Source of the DNA: Isoptericola halalbus
Lineage (GTDB): Bacteria > Actinomycetota > Actinomycetes > Actinomycetales > Cellulomonadaceae
Length of the DNA stretch: 56,136 nt
NCBI GenBank assembly: GCA_009663185.1
Contig: VJZX01000016.1
Span: 1 to 56,136 of the forward strand
Direction of reading: 5' to 3'
The first letter of the stretch is position 1, and every line of letters starts with the position of its first letter. A program made the translations under genes and the position numbers. Below are positions 10,432-18,486 of this stretch, one piece after another. Below the pieces are notes generated by a model. The model was not told the origin of the DNA. It worked only from the letters and a program-made list of their open reading frames with translations, and did no database searches.

Positions 10432-10523
10432 GTGCTCCTCCTCTCCTGCTGCTCGGTGTCTGGCGGGGCCTCCAGCCTTGCTGTCGGCCCTGCGCCGCCC
10501 GGCCAGGTCTCCCTCCGCGTCGT

Positions 10524-10548
10524 TCTGGCGCCGGGGAAGTGCGCCAGA
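10524..10548 (-). ncRNA. mraW RNA motif hairpin in the rsmH leader
   Basis: On the minus-strand transcript an 8-bp perfect stem (UCUGGCGC/GCGCCAGA) encloses the loop ACUUCCCCG. The known actinobacterial mraW RNA motif is a hairpin with the conserved terminal-loop sequence CUUCCCC, found upstream of mraW/rsmH. Loop, position (about 93 bases before the rsmH start) and clade all agree. Its function is unknown; a cis-regulatory role on the wall-synthesis operon is presumed. A covariance-model search would settle it. Confidence 0.78.
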
Positions 10549-10625
10549 CCCTCGCGGGAGGAGGCCTCGCCGTGCGGGGCCTGGTGTGCTGATCTGCTGC
10601 TGCGTCTGCTGTGCGGTTGTCGCTG

Positions 10626-11087
10626 TCAGAACTGCAGGTCGGGAAAGACCTGCTCGGCGACCTCGGAGTACGACGACTCCTGGTCCGCCAGGTAGGTCTC
10701 CCACGCCGTCGAGTCCCAGACCTCCACGCGGGAGCCGGCGCCGATCACGGCGACGTCCCGGTCGAGGCCGGCGTACTGGCGCAGGGCGGCCGGAATCACG
10801 ACCCGGCCCTGCTTGTCCGGCACCTCGTCGCTCGCCCCCGACAGGAACACACGCAGGTAGTCGCGCGCCTGCCGGCTGGTGACCGGCGCCTGCCGGACCT
10901 GCTCGTACATGCGGTTGAACTCGTCCATCGGGAGGAGAAAGAGGCAGCGCTCCTGCCCCCTCGTCATGACGAGCCCCGGAGCGAGTCGGGCACGAAACTT
11001 CGCGGGAAGGATGAGCCGGCCCTTCTCGTCGAGCTTGGGGGTGTACGTACCGAGCAGAAGCCCTGCCCCCTGAAAGTCCCCTGCCAC
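10626..11087 (-). CDS. mraZ: MraZ transcriptional regulator of the dcw cluster
   Basis: MraZ is an AbrB-like, double-SpoVT fold, ring-forming DNA-binding protein that controls the division/cell-wall cluster from repeats in its own promoter. The 153-residue product has two repeats of the fold. The first is [21 protein letters not shown] and the second is [20 protein letters not shown], each with the conserved D-x-K/Q-G-R turn. I kept the GTG at 11087 because GGGAGGTG lies eight bases upstream. This gives about ten residues before the usual LGTYTPK start. A three-repeat MraZ box lies 30-55 bases upstream. Confidence 0.96.
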   Translation of the reverse strand: MAGDFQGAGLLLGTYTPKLDEKGRLILPAKFRARLAPGLVMTRGQERCLFLLPMDEFNRMYEQVRQAPVTSRQARDYLRVFLSGASDEVPDKQGRVVIPAALRQYAGLDRDVAVIGAGSRVEVWDSTAWETYLADQESSYSEVAEQVFPDLQF

Positions 11088-11116
11088 GGCTGCACCTCCC
11101 CTCGCGCTCCCGCATC

Positions 11117-11142
11117 CTCCACGCTACTCCACTTTCCTCCAC
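11117..11142 (-). promoter_or_regulatory. MraZ box: three GTGGAG repeats at 10-base spacing
   Basis: Read on the minus strand, GTGGAG occurs three times at exact 10-base intervals (11142-11137, 11132-11127, 11122-11117), just upstream of mraZ. Three TGG-type direct repeats one helical turn apart is the established MraZ operator architecture. This is therefore the autoregulatory site of the cluster. The dcw promoter probably overlaps or lies just upstream. Confidence 0.85.
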
Positions 11143-11156
11143 ACAGCGCGGGAAAT

Positions 11157-11176
11157 GATGGGGAGAACTCCCCATC
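11157..11176. repeat. 9-bp perfect inverted repeat in the mraZ-moxR intergenic region
   Basis: GATGGGGAG and CTCCCCATC flank a two-base AA spacer. The site lies between the mraZ box and the MraZ-like repeats facing moxR. With so short a loop it looks like a dimeric regulator's operator rather than a terminator. The 294 bases between mraZ and moxR contain no gene; this palindrome and the two repeat arrays are the only structure I see there. Confidence 0.5.
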
Positions 11177-11223
11177 TTCACCCGCTCTTCGCACGTCACC
11201 ACAGGTCAGGACCACGGCGGCGC

Positions 11224-11243
11224 GGTGGAGGGCGGTGGAGGGC
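11224..11243 (+). promoter_or_regulatory. Second MraZ-box-like repeat pair facing moxR
   Basis: The 10-base unit GGTGGAGGGC occurs twice back to back. This puts GTGGAG at 11225 and 11235, with the same 10-base period as the mraZ box but in the opposite orientation, pointing at moxR (start 11382). Only two repeats are present. Binding by MraZ is an inference from the matching hexamer and spacing. Confidence 0.45.
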
Positions 11244-11381
11244 GACACGCCCGTCCGACCGCCCGGCGGGGTGTGACGTGGGCCACGCCGGAGCGCCCTG
11301 TCCACTACGCTTCTTGGACCGGCCCCGTACGGCTGCGGTGGCCGGCTCGACGTCGAATGCGCAGCCCACCGGAGGTCGCCC

Positions 11382-12425
11382 GTGCAGCCCGAACCCGCCT
11401 CCCCCGCCCTCACCGAGGACCGGCCGCACATCGGTGCCGCCGGCCGTCCCGACCCGGAGGCGCTGTCCGCGAACCTCGAGGAGCTGGTCACCACGACGGG
11501 CCGCGTGCGGGACGCGATCGAGTCGGTCGTGGCCGGCAGGTCCGCACTCGCCGACGTCACGCTCGCGGTCCTGCTCGCCGAGGGGCACCTGCTCCTCGAA
11601 GACGTGCCCGGGGTCGGCAAGACGACGCTCGCCAAGGCGCTCGCCCGCAGCATCGACTGCCACGTCGGGCGCATCCAGTTCACGCCCGACCTGCTGCCGA
11701 GCGACCTCACGGGCGTCAACATCTTCCGCACCGCGACGCACGACTTCGAGTTCCGGCCAGGCCCCGTGTTCAACAACATCGTCATCGGCGACGAGATCAA
11801 CCGGGCCTCGCCCAAGACCCAGTCCGCGCTGCTGGAGTGCATGGAGGAGGGTCAGACGACGGTCGACGGGACGACGTACACGCTCCCGCGCCCGTTCCTG
11901 GTCGTCGCGACGCAGAACCCCGTCGAGATGGAGGGCACCTATCCCCTGCCGGAGGCGCAGCGCGACCGCTTCATGGCCCGGTTGACGGTCGGGTACCCCG
12001 ACAACGACGCCGAGATGCTCATGCTCGACCGGCAAGAGGCGGCCACGCCGCTCGCCCATCTGGAGCCGGTGACCACCGGCGCGACGATCAGGCGCTTCGC
12101 CGAGGTCGTGAAGGTGGTCCACGCCGCGCCCGCCGTCAAGCAGTACGTCCTCGACCTCGTGGGTGCCACGCGCGTCCACGACGGTCTCCGCCTCGGCGCG
12201 TCGCCCCGCGCGTCGCTGCAGCTGTTGCGCGCGTCGAAGGCCCTTGCCGCGATGTCCGGCCGTGAGCACGTCCTGCCCGACGACGTCCAGTCGCTCGCCC
12301 GGCCCGTGCTGTCGCACCGCTTGATCCTGAGCACCGAGTCGCGCCTCGCGGGCACGTCGGCCGAGCAGCTCGTCGACGCGATCGTCCAGCGCGTCCCCGT
12401 GCCGGCCTCGGCCGGCCGCCGCTGA
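11382..12425 (+). CDS. MoxR-family AAA+ ATPase
   Basis: MoxR ATPases act as chaperones for neighbouring proteins, typically those with DUF58 and von Willebrand domains. The 347-residue product has Walker A GVGKTTLAKALAR near residue 82 and Walker B/sensor motifs (VIGDEINRASPKTQSALLECMEE). The MoxR insert VATQNPVEMEGTYPLPEAQRDRF precedes a C-terminal lid. Start: GTG with GGAGGT five bases upstream. It opens a three-gene unit with the DUF58 and transglutaminase-like genes, with a 10-base gap to the next gene. The physiological substrate is unknown. It lies divergent from the wall cluster and may share its control region. Confidence 0.92.
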   Translation: MQPEPASPALTEDRPHIGAAGRPDPEALSANLEELVTTTGRVRDAIESVVAGRSALADVTLAVLLAEGHLLLEDVPGVGKTTLAKALARSIDCHVGRIQFTPDLLPSDLTGVNIFRTATHDFEFRPGPVFNNIVIGDEINRASPKTQSALLECMEEGQTTVDGTTYTLPRPFLVVATQNPVEMEGTYPLPEAQRDRFMARLTVGYPDNDAEMLMLDRQEAATPLAHLEPVTTGATIRRFAEVVKVVHAAPAVKQYVLDLVGATRVHDGLRLGASPRASLQLLRASKALAAMSGREHVLPDDVQSLARPVLSHRLILSTESRLAGTSAEQLVDAIVQRVPVPASAGRR

Positions 12426-12435
12426 CGGGCCGGCC

Positions 12436-13779
12436 GTGGCCGACGACGGCAGCCTCAGGCAGGCGGCCCGGCGGATCGCACGGGTCCGCCTGACGGGTCG
12501 CGGCGTCTCGTTGCTGTGCACCGGTGCCGTCCTCGCCGTCGTCGGCATCGTGCTCGCGCTGCCCGACGTGGTCGGGCTGGGCGCAGCCGCGACGCTCGCC
12601 GTGGGTGCGGCCTGGCTCGCCATGGGCCTTCAGCGGCTCGATGCCGGGCGCGGCGCGCTCCTCGTCACGCGGCAGATCGCGCCCAACCCGGTCGTGCGTG
12701 GCCAGGTCGCCGACGCGCACCTCGTCGTCGGGGCGGCCGCCCACACCGGCGCCGCGTACGAGCGGCTCGCCCGGCTGCGGCTGTCCGAGCAGGCGGCCCA
12801 CGAGCTTGCCGGCCCGACCGGGATCCGGGCCACGGTCTCGGCACACCCCGATCGCGTAGCCGTGCGCTACTCCCTCACTCCGACGCGCCGTGGCCGGTGG
12901 GCGCTCGGGCCCCTGCTGACCACACGCACCGACGTCTTCGGGCTCGTGCGCACGACGCAGCCGCTCGGCGAACCGAGCTCGGTCGCCGTCTGGCCGCAGA
13001 CCACCGACCTGCACGCGCGCACGCGGGTGCGCGGCGAGGTCGACCGCGCGGCGACGGGAGCTCGGCTCGCGTCCACGGACGACTCGGTGCTGCGCGAGTA
13101 CGTCGCCGGCGACGACCCCCGACGCGTGCACTGGGCCGGCTCGGCGCGGCAGGGTCGGCTCATGGTCCGCGCCGACGAGAGCTCGGGCGTGCGGCCGGTC
13201 ACGGTCCTGCTCGACCGCGTGCTCCTGCCCGCCCCGGTCGAGACCCGAACGGGCCCGTGGCCCACGCAGCGCTCGGTCCAGGCGCTCGAGGACGGCGAGC
13301 GCGCCGTCGAGATCGCGGCGTCGGTCGCCTTGTCGTTCCTCGAGGCGGGTCACCCGTCGCGCCTCGTGCCGACGAGCGTCGTCCCGCACGGGGCGACGTC
13401 CCGCTTCGTCACGGGTGTCCGGGCCGGACGCCCCACGATCCTCGACATGACGGTCGACCTCCACGGGCACCGCAACGCCGCGGAGTCCGAGCGCGCGCTG
13501 TCCGCCACGGTACGGTCCCTGCGGCTGGACCGGGGCCAGGAGGAGATCACGGTCGCCCTGCTCGCTCCCGTGGCAGCTGCCGTGCGGCACGACCTCGCGT
13601 CGCTCGCGGCCGAGGGGGTGTGCTGGGCGCTCGTCGTCGCGCCGCGGTCCGAGGGATTCGGTCACGATGCCGCCGACACGGTCGCCGACCTGCGCACGGC
13701 AGGTTGGCACGTCGCGAGCTGTCCCGCCGGCACGTCCGCCGACCGCGCATGGGCCCTGCTCCAGGAGCGTGCCGAATGA
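12436..13779 (+). CDS. DUF58 membrane protein
   Basis: This 447-residue protein has two N-terminal membrane helices (about residues 22-66, around VLAVVGIVLALPDVVGLG). A large cytoplasmic part ends in the DUF58 domain. The family signature is visible near residues 218-245 as REYVAGDDPRRVHWAGSARQ. DUF58 proteins are usual partners of MoxR ATPases and transglutaminase-like membrane proteins, as here. The biochemical role is not established. Start: GTG at 12436, 10 bases after moxR. Its stop overlaps the next ATG (ATGA), so the two are translated together. Confidence 0.88.
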   Translation: MADDGSLRQAARRIARVRLTGRGVSLLCTGAVLAVVGIVLALPDVVGLGAAATLAVGAAWLAMGLQRLDAGRGALLVTRQIAPNPVVRGQVADAHLVVGAAAHTGAAYERLARLRLSEQAAHELAGPTGIRATVSAHPDRVAVRYSLTPTRRGRWALGPLLTTRTDVFGLVRTTQPLGEPSSVAVWPQTTDLHARTRVRGEVDRAATGARLASTDDSVLREYVAGDDPRRVHWAGSARQGRLMVRADESSGVRPVTVLLDRVLLPAPVETRTGPWPTQRSVQALEDGERAVEIAASVALSFLEAGHPSRLVPTSVVPHGATSRFVTGVRAGRPTILDMTVDLHGHRNAAESERALSATVRSLRLDRGQEEITVALLAPVAAAVRHDLASLAAEGVCWALVVAPRSEGFGHDAADTVADLRTAGWHVASCPAGTSADRAWALLQERAE

Positions 13780-16040
13780 TCCCCGCCCACGCCAGCCCCA
13801 CCGCCCGCCTGGTCGCCACGACCATGCTCGTGGCAGTCGCCGTCGCGGCGTCGATGGTCGCGCTGACCAGCGTGATCATCCCGGGCTCGTGGGTGACCAC
13901 GGGGATCGCCGGAATCACTGTCGTGACGGTCACGATCGCCGTCGTGCGCGAGCTCGTGGAGCGACGCCGCCGCATCTCCGCACCAGCAAGCGCAAGCGCC
14001 AGAACGCGCCACGGCGACGACGGCTCGGGCTCCGTGCTGCCGACGCTGGCCGGATGCGTCGTGGCCCTGTGGTACCTCCTGGCGCGGTTCGGGTCGGCGA
14101 CGGGCGACCTCGACGTCGTCGTCGGCGGCGAGCACCTGCGTCGCACGGTCGAGCGCCTGGGCGAGGCCGGCGAGATCATCCGCGCCGAGGTGGCGCCCAC
14201 GCCCGGCTCCCTGCCGGTGGCGCTGCTCGCGGTGGGCGGCACGCTCCTCGTCCTGCTGCTCGCCGACGCGCTCGCCGGCGGCCTGCGCCGGCCCGCGCTC
14301 GCGGGTGCCCCGATGCTCGCCCTGTGGTGCCCGCCGCTCGTGCTCACCGGGCGCGTGTCGGCCGGGGTGTTCGTCGTGATGGTCGCCGCGCTCCTCCTGC
14401 TCCTCACCCTCGACGGCCCGGTCGGCGCCCGCGCGCGACGCCGGGCAGAGCGGCCCGAGCCCGCCGTGCGACGTGCCGAGCGCGCCCGCTCCCTCGTGAC
14501 GACGAGCACCGCGGCGACGGTCGCCGTCGCTGCCCTCCTCGTGGGCGGTGCGTCGAGCGCGCTGCCGGGGGTCGCCGGGAGCTGGTACCGCACGTTCACG
14601 ACCACGGGTGACACGATCCGCCTCTCCGAGGACCTCGACATCCTGCGCAGCCTGACCGAGCGGTCCAACCAGGTCGTGCTGACGTACCGGACGCAGAGCG
14701 GCGACGACGTCGGACCGTTCCGCAGCTACACGGCGACGGCGTTCGACGGGCGGCGCTGGCAGCGCGGCGGCGACCGGGCGGGCCGCGAGTTCGACGCCGG
14801 CCAGGTGCTCTGGCCCGACGGGCTCGACACCGCCACCGCCGACCCGAGCACCGTGACGGTGACGATCGGCGAGCTCCGCGACGACAAGCTGCCCCTGCCC
14901 GTCGAGCCGCGTCAGCTCGCCATCGACGGGTCGTGGGGGTACGACGAGATCCGCGACGAGGTCGTCGGCGACCGCACCGACCCGGGCCAGATCTACGAGA
15001 TGGGAGTGCGCGAGCGCAAGCTGACCCCCGGCATGCTGCGCACCGCCCCCGCACCCCAGATCGATCCCGCGTACACCGAGCTGCCGACCACGGCGCACGG
15101 CGACGACGTCGCACGCCTCGCGCGTGGGGTCGTGGGCGACGCCGAGAACGCGTACGACCAGGCGGTCGCGCTGCAGTCGTGGTTCCGCGACCCGGCGTCG
15201 TTCACGTACGCGACGGAGCTCCCGCGCGGCAGCACGGGCGACCCCGTCTGGGACTTCCTCCAGCACCGGACGGGCTACTGCCTGCAGTTCGCGACCTCCA
15301 TGGTCGTCATGGCCCGCGCGCTCGAAATCCCGGCACGCCTGGCCGTGGGCCACCTGCCCGGGACCGACGTCGAGGAGGGCACCTGGGAGGTTCGCGGCCA
15401 GGACTCGCACGCATGGCCCGAGCTGTACTTCGAGGGCGCCGGCTGGGTGCGCTTCGAGCCGACGCCGGCCGTCCAGACAGGCATCGCGCCGACGTACACC
15501 AACCCGGCCCTCGGAGACTCGCCGGCGCCCGTTCCCACGGGCGGGGCGGAAGTGCCGACGCGCGAACCGCAGGACCCCGAGCGGGCCGAGGGCGAGACCG
15601 CGACGGCGGGGCCTGCATCGGGCTTCGGCGCCGGGACCGCCGACGCGGGGCTTCCCGGGTGGACGTGGGTCGTCGCCGGGCTGGTCGGGACGGCGGTCGT
15701 CGTCGCGGCCGTCCTGCTCCTCGTGCGGCGACGGACGGTGGCGCCGTTGCTCGATCCCGAGCGCGCGTGGCAACGGGTCGTCGGGACGTTGACCGACGGA
15801 GGCATCGAGCTGCCGCCGCCGACCACGCTGCGTCGGGCGCCCGAGGTCATCGCCGCGAAGATCGAGTCGCGCCTCGGCGCACCGCTTCCAGAGGACGTGC
15901 TCGAGGACCTCGTGGCCCTGGCCGACGCAGCCGAGGCGGCGCGCTACGCGCGCACACCCGCACCGTACTCACCAGGGGAGCTCGAGTCGCTCGCCGAGTC
16001 GGTCACGGCGGGCTTGTCGTCGGGGCTGGGACGACGATAG
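13776..16040 (+). CDS. TgpA-like membrane transglutaminase/protease-fold protein
   Basis: This 754-residue membrane protein is the last gene of the MoxR-DUF58 module. N-terminal helices (to about residue 270) are followed by an extracytoplasmic region with a papain-like transglutaminase core. A further helix (about 629-652, VVAGLVGTAVVVAAVLLLV) precedes a cytoplasmic tail. The catalytic Cys is in GYCLQFA (Cys502) and the His in DSHAWPELYF (His545); the following FEPTP belongs to the same fold. The family resembles TgpA of Pseudomonas, an essential membrane protein proposed to act in wall assembly. The substrate is unknown. The ATG is embedded in the DUF58 stop (ATGA). Confidence 0.88.
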   Translation: MIPAHASPTARLVATTMLVAVAVAASMVALTSVIIPGSWVTTGIAGITVVTVTIAVVRELVERRRRISAPASASARTRHGDDGSGSVLPTLAGCVVALWYLLARFGSATGDLDVVVGGEHLRRTVERLGEAGEIIRAEVAPTPGSLPVALLAVGGTLLVLLLADALAGGLRRPALAGAPMLALWCPPLVLTGRVSAGVFVVMVAALLLLLTLDGPVGARARRRAERPEPAVRRAERARSLVTTSTAATVAVAALLVGGASSALPGVAGSWYRTFTTTGDTIRLSEDLDILRSLTERSNQVVLTYRTQSGDDVGPFRSYTATAFDGRRWQRGGDRAGREFDAGQVLWPDGLDTATADPSTVTVTIGELRDDKLPLPVEPRQLAIDGSWGYDEIRDEVVGDRTDPGQIYEMGVRERKLTPGMLRTAPAPQIDPAYTELPTTAHGDDVARLARGVVGDAENAYDQAVALQSWFRDPASFTYATELPRGSTGDPVWDFLQHRTGYCLQFATSMVVMARALEIPARLAVGHLPGTDVEEGTWEVRGQDSHAWPELYFEGAGWVRFEPTPAVQTGIAPTYTNPALGDSPAPVPTGGAEVPTREPQDPERAEGETATAGPASGFGAGTADAGLPGWTWVVAGLVGTAVVVAAVLLLVRRRTVAPLLDPERAWQRVVGTLTDGGIELPPPTTLRRAPEVIAAKIESRLGAPLPEDVLEDLVALADAAEAARYARTPAPYSPGELESLAESVTAGLSSGLGRR

Positions 16041-16065
16041 GGCGCGCGCACGCGAGGCGCGCGCC
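16041..16065 (+). terminator. GC hairpin after the moxR operon
   Basis: GGCGCGCGC and GCGCGCGCC form a 9-bp stem with a seven-base loop, directly after the transglutaminase stop and before the convergent DUF3040 gene. There is no T tract, as is common in such GC-rich genomes. Confidence 0.5.
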
Positions 16066-16150
16066 GACGAAGAAGAGCCCGCCGCGGCGCGGGCGCGTCA
16101 CGGCGGGCCGACCAGGCGCGGCGTCAGCGGGGTTGCCGACGCCCTCGCGT

Positions 16151-16582
16151 CTAACGCCCTTCGCGGCGACGGCGCTCCCAGCGCTCCTCGAGGCGCGCGA
16201 GGAAGCCCTCTCCCTTCGAAGCGGTGGTGGTCGTCTTGCCACGGCCGGACTTGTGCCCGCCGGGCTGCGGCTGGACCGACGTGTCGACGGTCCCGTCCGG
16301 ACGTACCACACCGGTGGGCCCCTTCTTGCGCGGGGCTGCGAACGCGTAGGCGACGCCGGCGAACATCAGGACGAACCCGACGACGCCGACCCAGGGCCTC
16401 GAGGAGGCCGCCCCGAGCACGAGCAGAAGGAGCCCGACAACGACGCCGACGCCGACCAGGACGTAGCGCAGCGGCGACCGTCGGCTTGTCTGCTGAAGCG
16501 TGTTCGCAAGACGGGGGTCGTCGCTGGTCAGCGCGCGCTCCATCTGCTCCAGCACGCGCTGCTCGTACTCGGACAGAGGCAT
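16151..16582 (-). CDS. DUF3040 membrane protein
   Basis: This 143-residue actinobacterial protein of the DUF3040 family has the conserved start MPLSEYEQRVLEQMERAL, with the sequence DDPRLANTL after it. Two membrane helices follow (about residues 37-60 and 63-82), and the tail is basic and cytoplasmic. In related genomes it lies next to dinB and mraZ, as it does here. Function is unknown. The gene ends facing the moxR operon, and its ATG lies about 97 bases downstream of the dinB stop. Confidence 0.88.
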   Translation of the reverse strand: MPLSEYEQRVLEQMERALTSDDPRLANTLQQTSRRSPLRYVLVGVGVVVGLLLLVLGAASSRPWVGVVGFVLMFAGVAYAFAAPRKKGPTGVVRPDGTVDTSVQPQPGGHKSGRGKTTTTASKGEGFLARLEERWERRRREGR

Positions 16583-16678
16583 CGAGACCCCCGGATCTCG
16601 CGGTGGAACATGACCCCATCAGGATATGCCTGTGGTGACGCGCATGGTAGTTGACGGCTTTCCGTTGCCTCGGTCACA

Positions 16679-17920
16679 TCATTGTCGCCCACCAGCCGGT
16701 CCTGCCGAGGCGCCGAGCCCGATCGCGGCTCTGCCGAAGCGCTCGCGCACCGCGTCGAGCGCGACCTCCGCCTCCCGGCGCGCGTCGTGGCGCGGGTCGA
16801 GAGCCTCGTCGAGCGTCGGCTGCGCAGCCAGCCCGGTGCGCGGCGCCAGGTTCTCCGCGCGCACGCCGACGAGCCGCACCGCCAGGCCCCGCCGGTCGAC
16901 CCCGGCGAAGAGCTCGCGGACCACCGCGTAGATCTCCTGCGCGACGTCCGTCGGGGTCGGGAGCGTACGGGAGCGCGTCAGCGTCCGGAAGTCGCTCGTG
17001 CGGACCTTGAGCGCCACCGTGCGGCCGACCACCGCCTGATGGCGCAGACGCCCGGCCACCCGGTCGGAGAGCTCCAGCAGGCGTCGCTCGACCGCCTCGG
17101 CGTCCCACAGGTCGTGCTCGAACGTCGTCTCGGCCCCGATGCTGCGCTCGGTGTGCTCGGGAACGACCGGCCGAGGGTCACGTCCCCACGCCAGGTCGTG
17201 CAGGTGCGCGCCGTGCACCCCGCCGACCGCCGCCTGCAGCGTCGGCACGTCGGTGTCGGCGAGCTGCGCGACCGTCGTGATGCCCCAGCGCGCGAGCGCC
17301 TGCTCCGATTTCTCCCCCACGCCCCACAGCGCCCCGACGGGGAGCGTCCGGAGGAATGCGACGGTGGCGTCGGCCGGGACGAGCAGCATGCCGTCGGGCT
17401 TGGCGTGCGTGGAGGCGAGCTTGGCCACGAACTTGTTCTGCGCGATCCCGACCGAGCAGGTGATCCCGTGCTCGGCACGGACACGTTCGCGCAGGCGCGC
17501 GCCGATCTCGGTCGGCGCGCCGAGCCTGCGTCGCGCACCCGAGACGTCGAGGAACGCCTCGTCGACACTGATCTGCTCGACGATCGCCGTGATCTCGCCC
17601 AGCATGCCCATGACCGAGCGGGAAACCTCGTGGTAGAGCCCGTGGTCCGGCGGCACGACGACGGCCTGGGGGCACAGGCGGCGCGCCGTCGTCATGGGCA
17701 TCGCGGAGCGGACGCCGAACGCGCGCGCCTCATAGGTTGCGGCGAGCACGACCCCTCGCTCCTGGCCACCGACGATCACGGGCAGCCCGCGCAGCTGGGG
17801 TCGCCGCGCGAGCTCGCACGCGGCGAAGAACGCGTCCATGTCGACGTGCATCACCCGCGTGCCCGACTCGTCCGAGCCCCAGTCGCGGTTCGCGCCGGCG
17901 GCCCGCGGCGCGCGGCTCAC
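16679..17920 (-). CDS. dinB: DNA polymerase IV (Y family)
   Basis: DinB is an error-prone translesion polymerase. The 413-residue product has the palm motif HVDMDAFFAACE, then YEARAFGVRSAMPM and the catalytic SVDEAFLDVSG. The helix-hairpin-helix region is GVGEKSEQALARWGI, and a little-finger domain completes the protein. It starts at a GTG whose bases overlap the stop of the upstream HEPN gene (GTGA). Expression therefore depends on that gene's transcript, which has a perfect SOS box. Direct LexA control is thus likely here, whereas dinB in some actinobacteria (for example mycobacteria) is not SOS-inducible. Confidence 0.94.
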   Translation of the reverse strand: MSRAPRAAGANRDWGSDESGTRVMHVDMDAFFAACELARRPQLRGLPVIVGGQERGVVLAATYEARAFGVRSAMPMTTARRLCPQAVVVPPDHGLYHEVSRSVMGMLGEITAIVEQISVDEAFLDVSGARRRLGAPTEIGARLRERVRAEHGITCSVGIAQNKFVAKLASTHAKPDGMLLVPADATVAFLRTLPVGALWGVGEKSEQALARWGITTVAQLADTDVPTLQAAVGGVHGAHLHDLAWGRDPRPVVPEHTERSIGAETTFEHDLWDAEAVERRLLELSDRVAGRLRHQAVVGRTVALKVRTSDFRTLTRSRTLPTPTDVAQEIYAVVRELFAGVDRRGLAVRLVGVRAENLAPRTGLAAQPTLDEALDPRHDARREAEVALDAVRERFGRAAIGLGASAGPAGGRQ

Positions 17921-18390
17921 GACGCCGCCGACGCCCGGGCCAGAGGCCTGGCGAAGCCGGCGTCGGGGTCGACCAGGATGCCGACCTCGTCGCGAAAGTC
18001 CTCGGCGCACGCGACGAGCTCGTCGGCACGTGCCGGCTCGACGTCCTCGCCGTGACCGGCGTCGACCGCGGCTCGCAGCCGTGCGCCCGACGCGAAGTAG
18101 CCCGACCACGCCGCGAGCCCCGGCTCGACGACGGCAAGCATGTCCCAGACCGAGCGCGCGCCCGAGCGGCGCGAGGGCCGCCCCCGCAGGGCCACCACGG
18201 CGGCAGCGGCCCGCAGCGCGGCCAGGTGTGCGTGGACGAAGCGCTCGGCCGGGTCCGACGCGACCTCGGCGGCGGCGAGCTCGGAGTCCGCGCGCGCGAG
18301 GAGCCGGGCCACGTCCGGCGGTACCGCACGCGGCCCGGGGCCGGGCCGGGCCGGGCCGTGGCGCGACGGCGGGGCCGTGCGAGGCGACAT
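17917..18390 (-). CDS. SAV_6107-family HEPN-domain protein
   Basis: This 157-residue helical protein matches the actinobacterial SAV_6107 HEPN family, which is typically found beside dinB. The conserved core is AERFVHAHLAALRAAAAVVAL near residues 45-65. It contains an R-x4-H pattern (RFVHAH) of the kind seen in HEPN RNases, although catalysis has not been shown for this family to my knowledge. The ATG has GGGAGGTG upstream. A perfect LexA box lies 47 bases further up. The stop overlaps the dinB GTG, so the two proteins are made together under damage. Possible roles, all inferred, are a polymerase accessory factor or an RNase that limits translation during SOS. Confidence 0.82.
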   Translation of the reverse strand: MSPRTAPPSRHGPARPGPGPRAVPPDVARLLARADSELAAAEVASDPAERFVHAHLAALRAAAAVVALRGRPSRRSGARSVWDMLAVVEPGLAAWSGYFASGARLRAAVDAGHGEDVEPARADELVACAEDFRDEVGILVDPDAGFARPLARASAAS

Positions 18391-18436
18391 GGCACACCTC
18401 CCGTTCTCCTGCGGGCACCGCCCGCTCTCCTCAGTG

Positions 18437-18452
18437 TCGAACATCTGTTCGA
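18437..18452. promoter_or_regulatory. SOS (LexA) box, perfect palindrome
   Basis: TCGAAC-ATCT-GTTCGA matches the actinobacterial LexA consensus TCGAAC-N4-GTTCGA at all twelve fixed positions. It lies 47 bases before the HEPN-dinB start and 35 bases before the divergent spermidine-synthase-fold gene. It could therefore govern one or both promoters. Confidence 0.93.
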
Positions 18453-18486
18453 ACGTTGTCAATCCCGCTCCTGGGAGACTGGACCC

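Noticed and set aside
12516-13775. Long N-terminal extension of the transglutaminase-like gene
   Set aside because: The extension is a shadow of the DUF58 gene; the ATG overlapping the DUF58 stop is the natural start.
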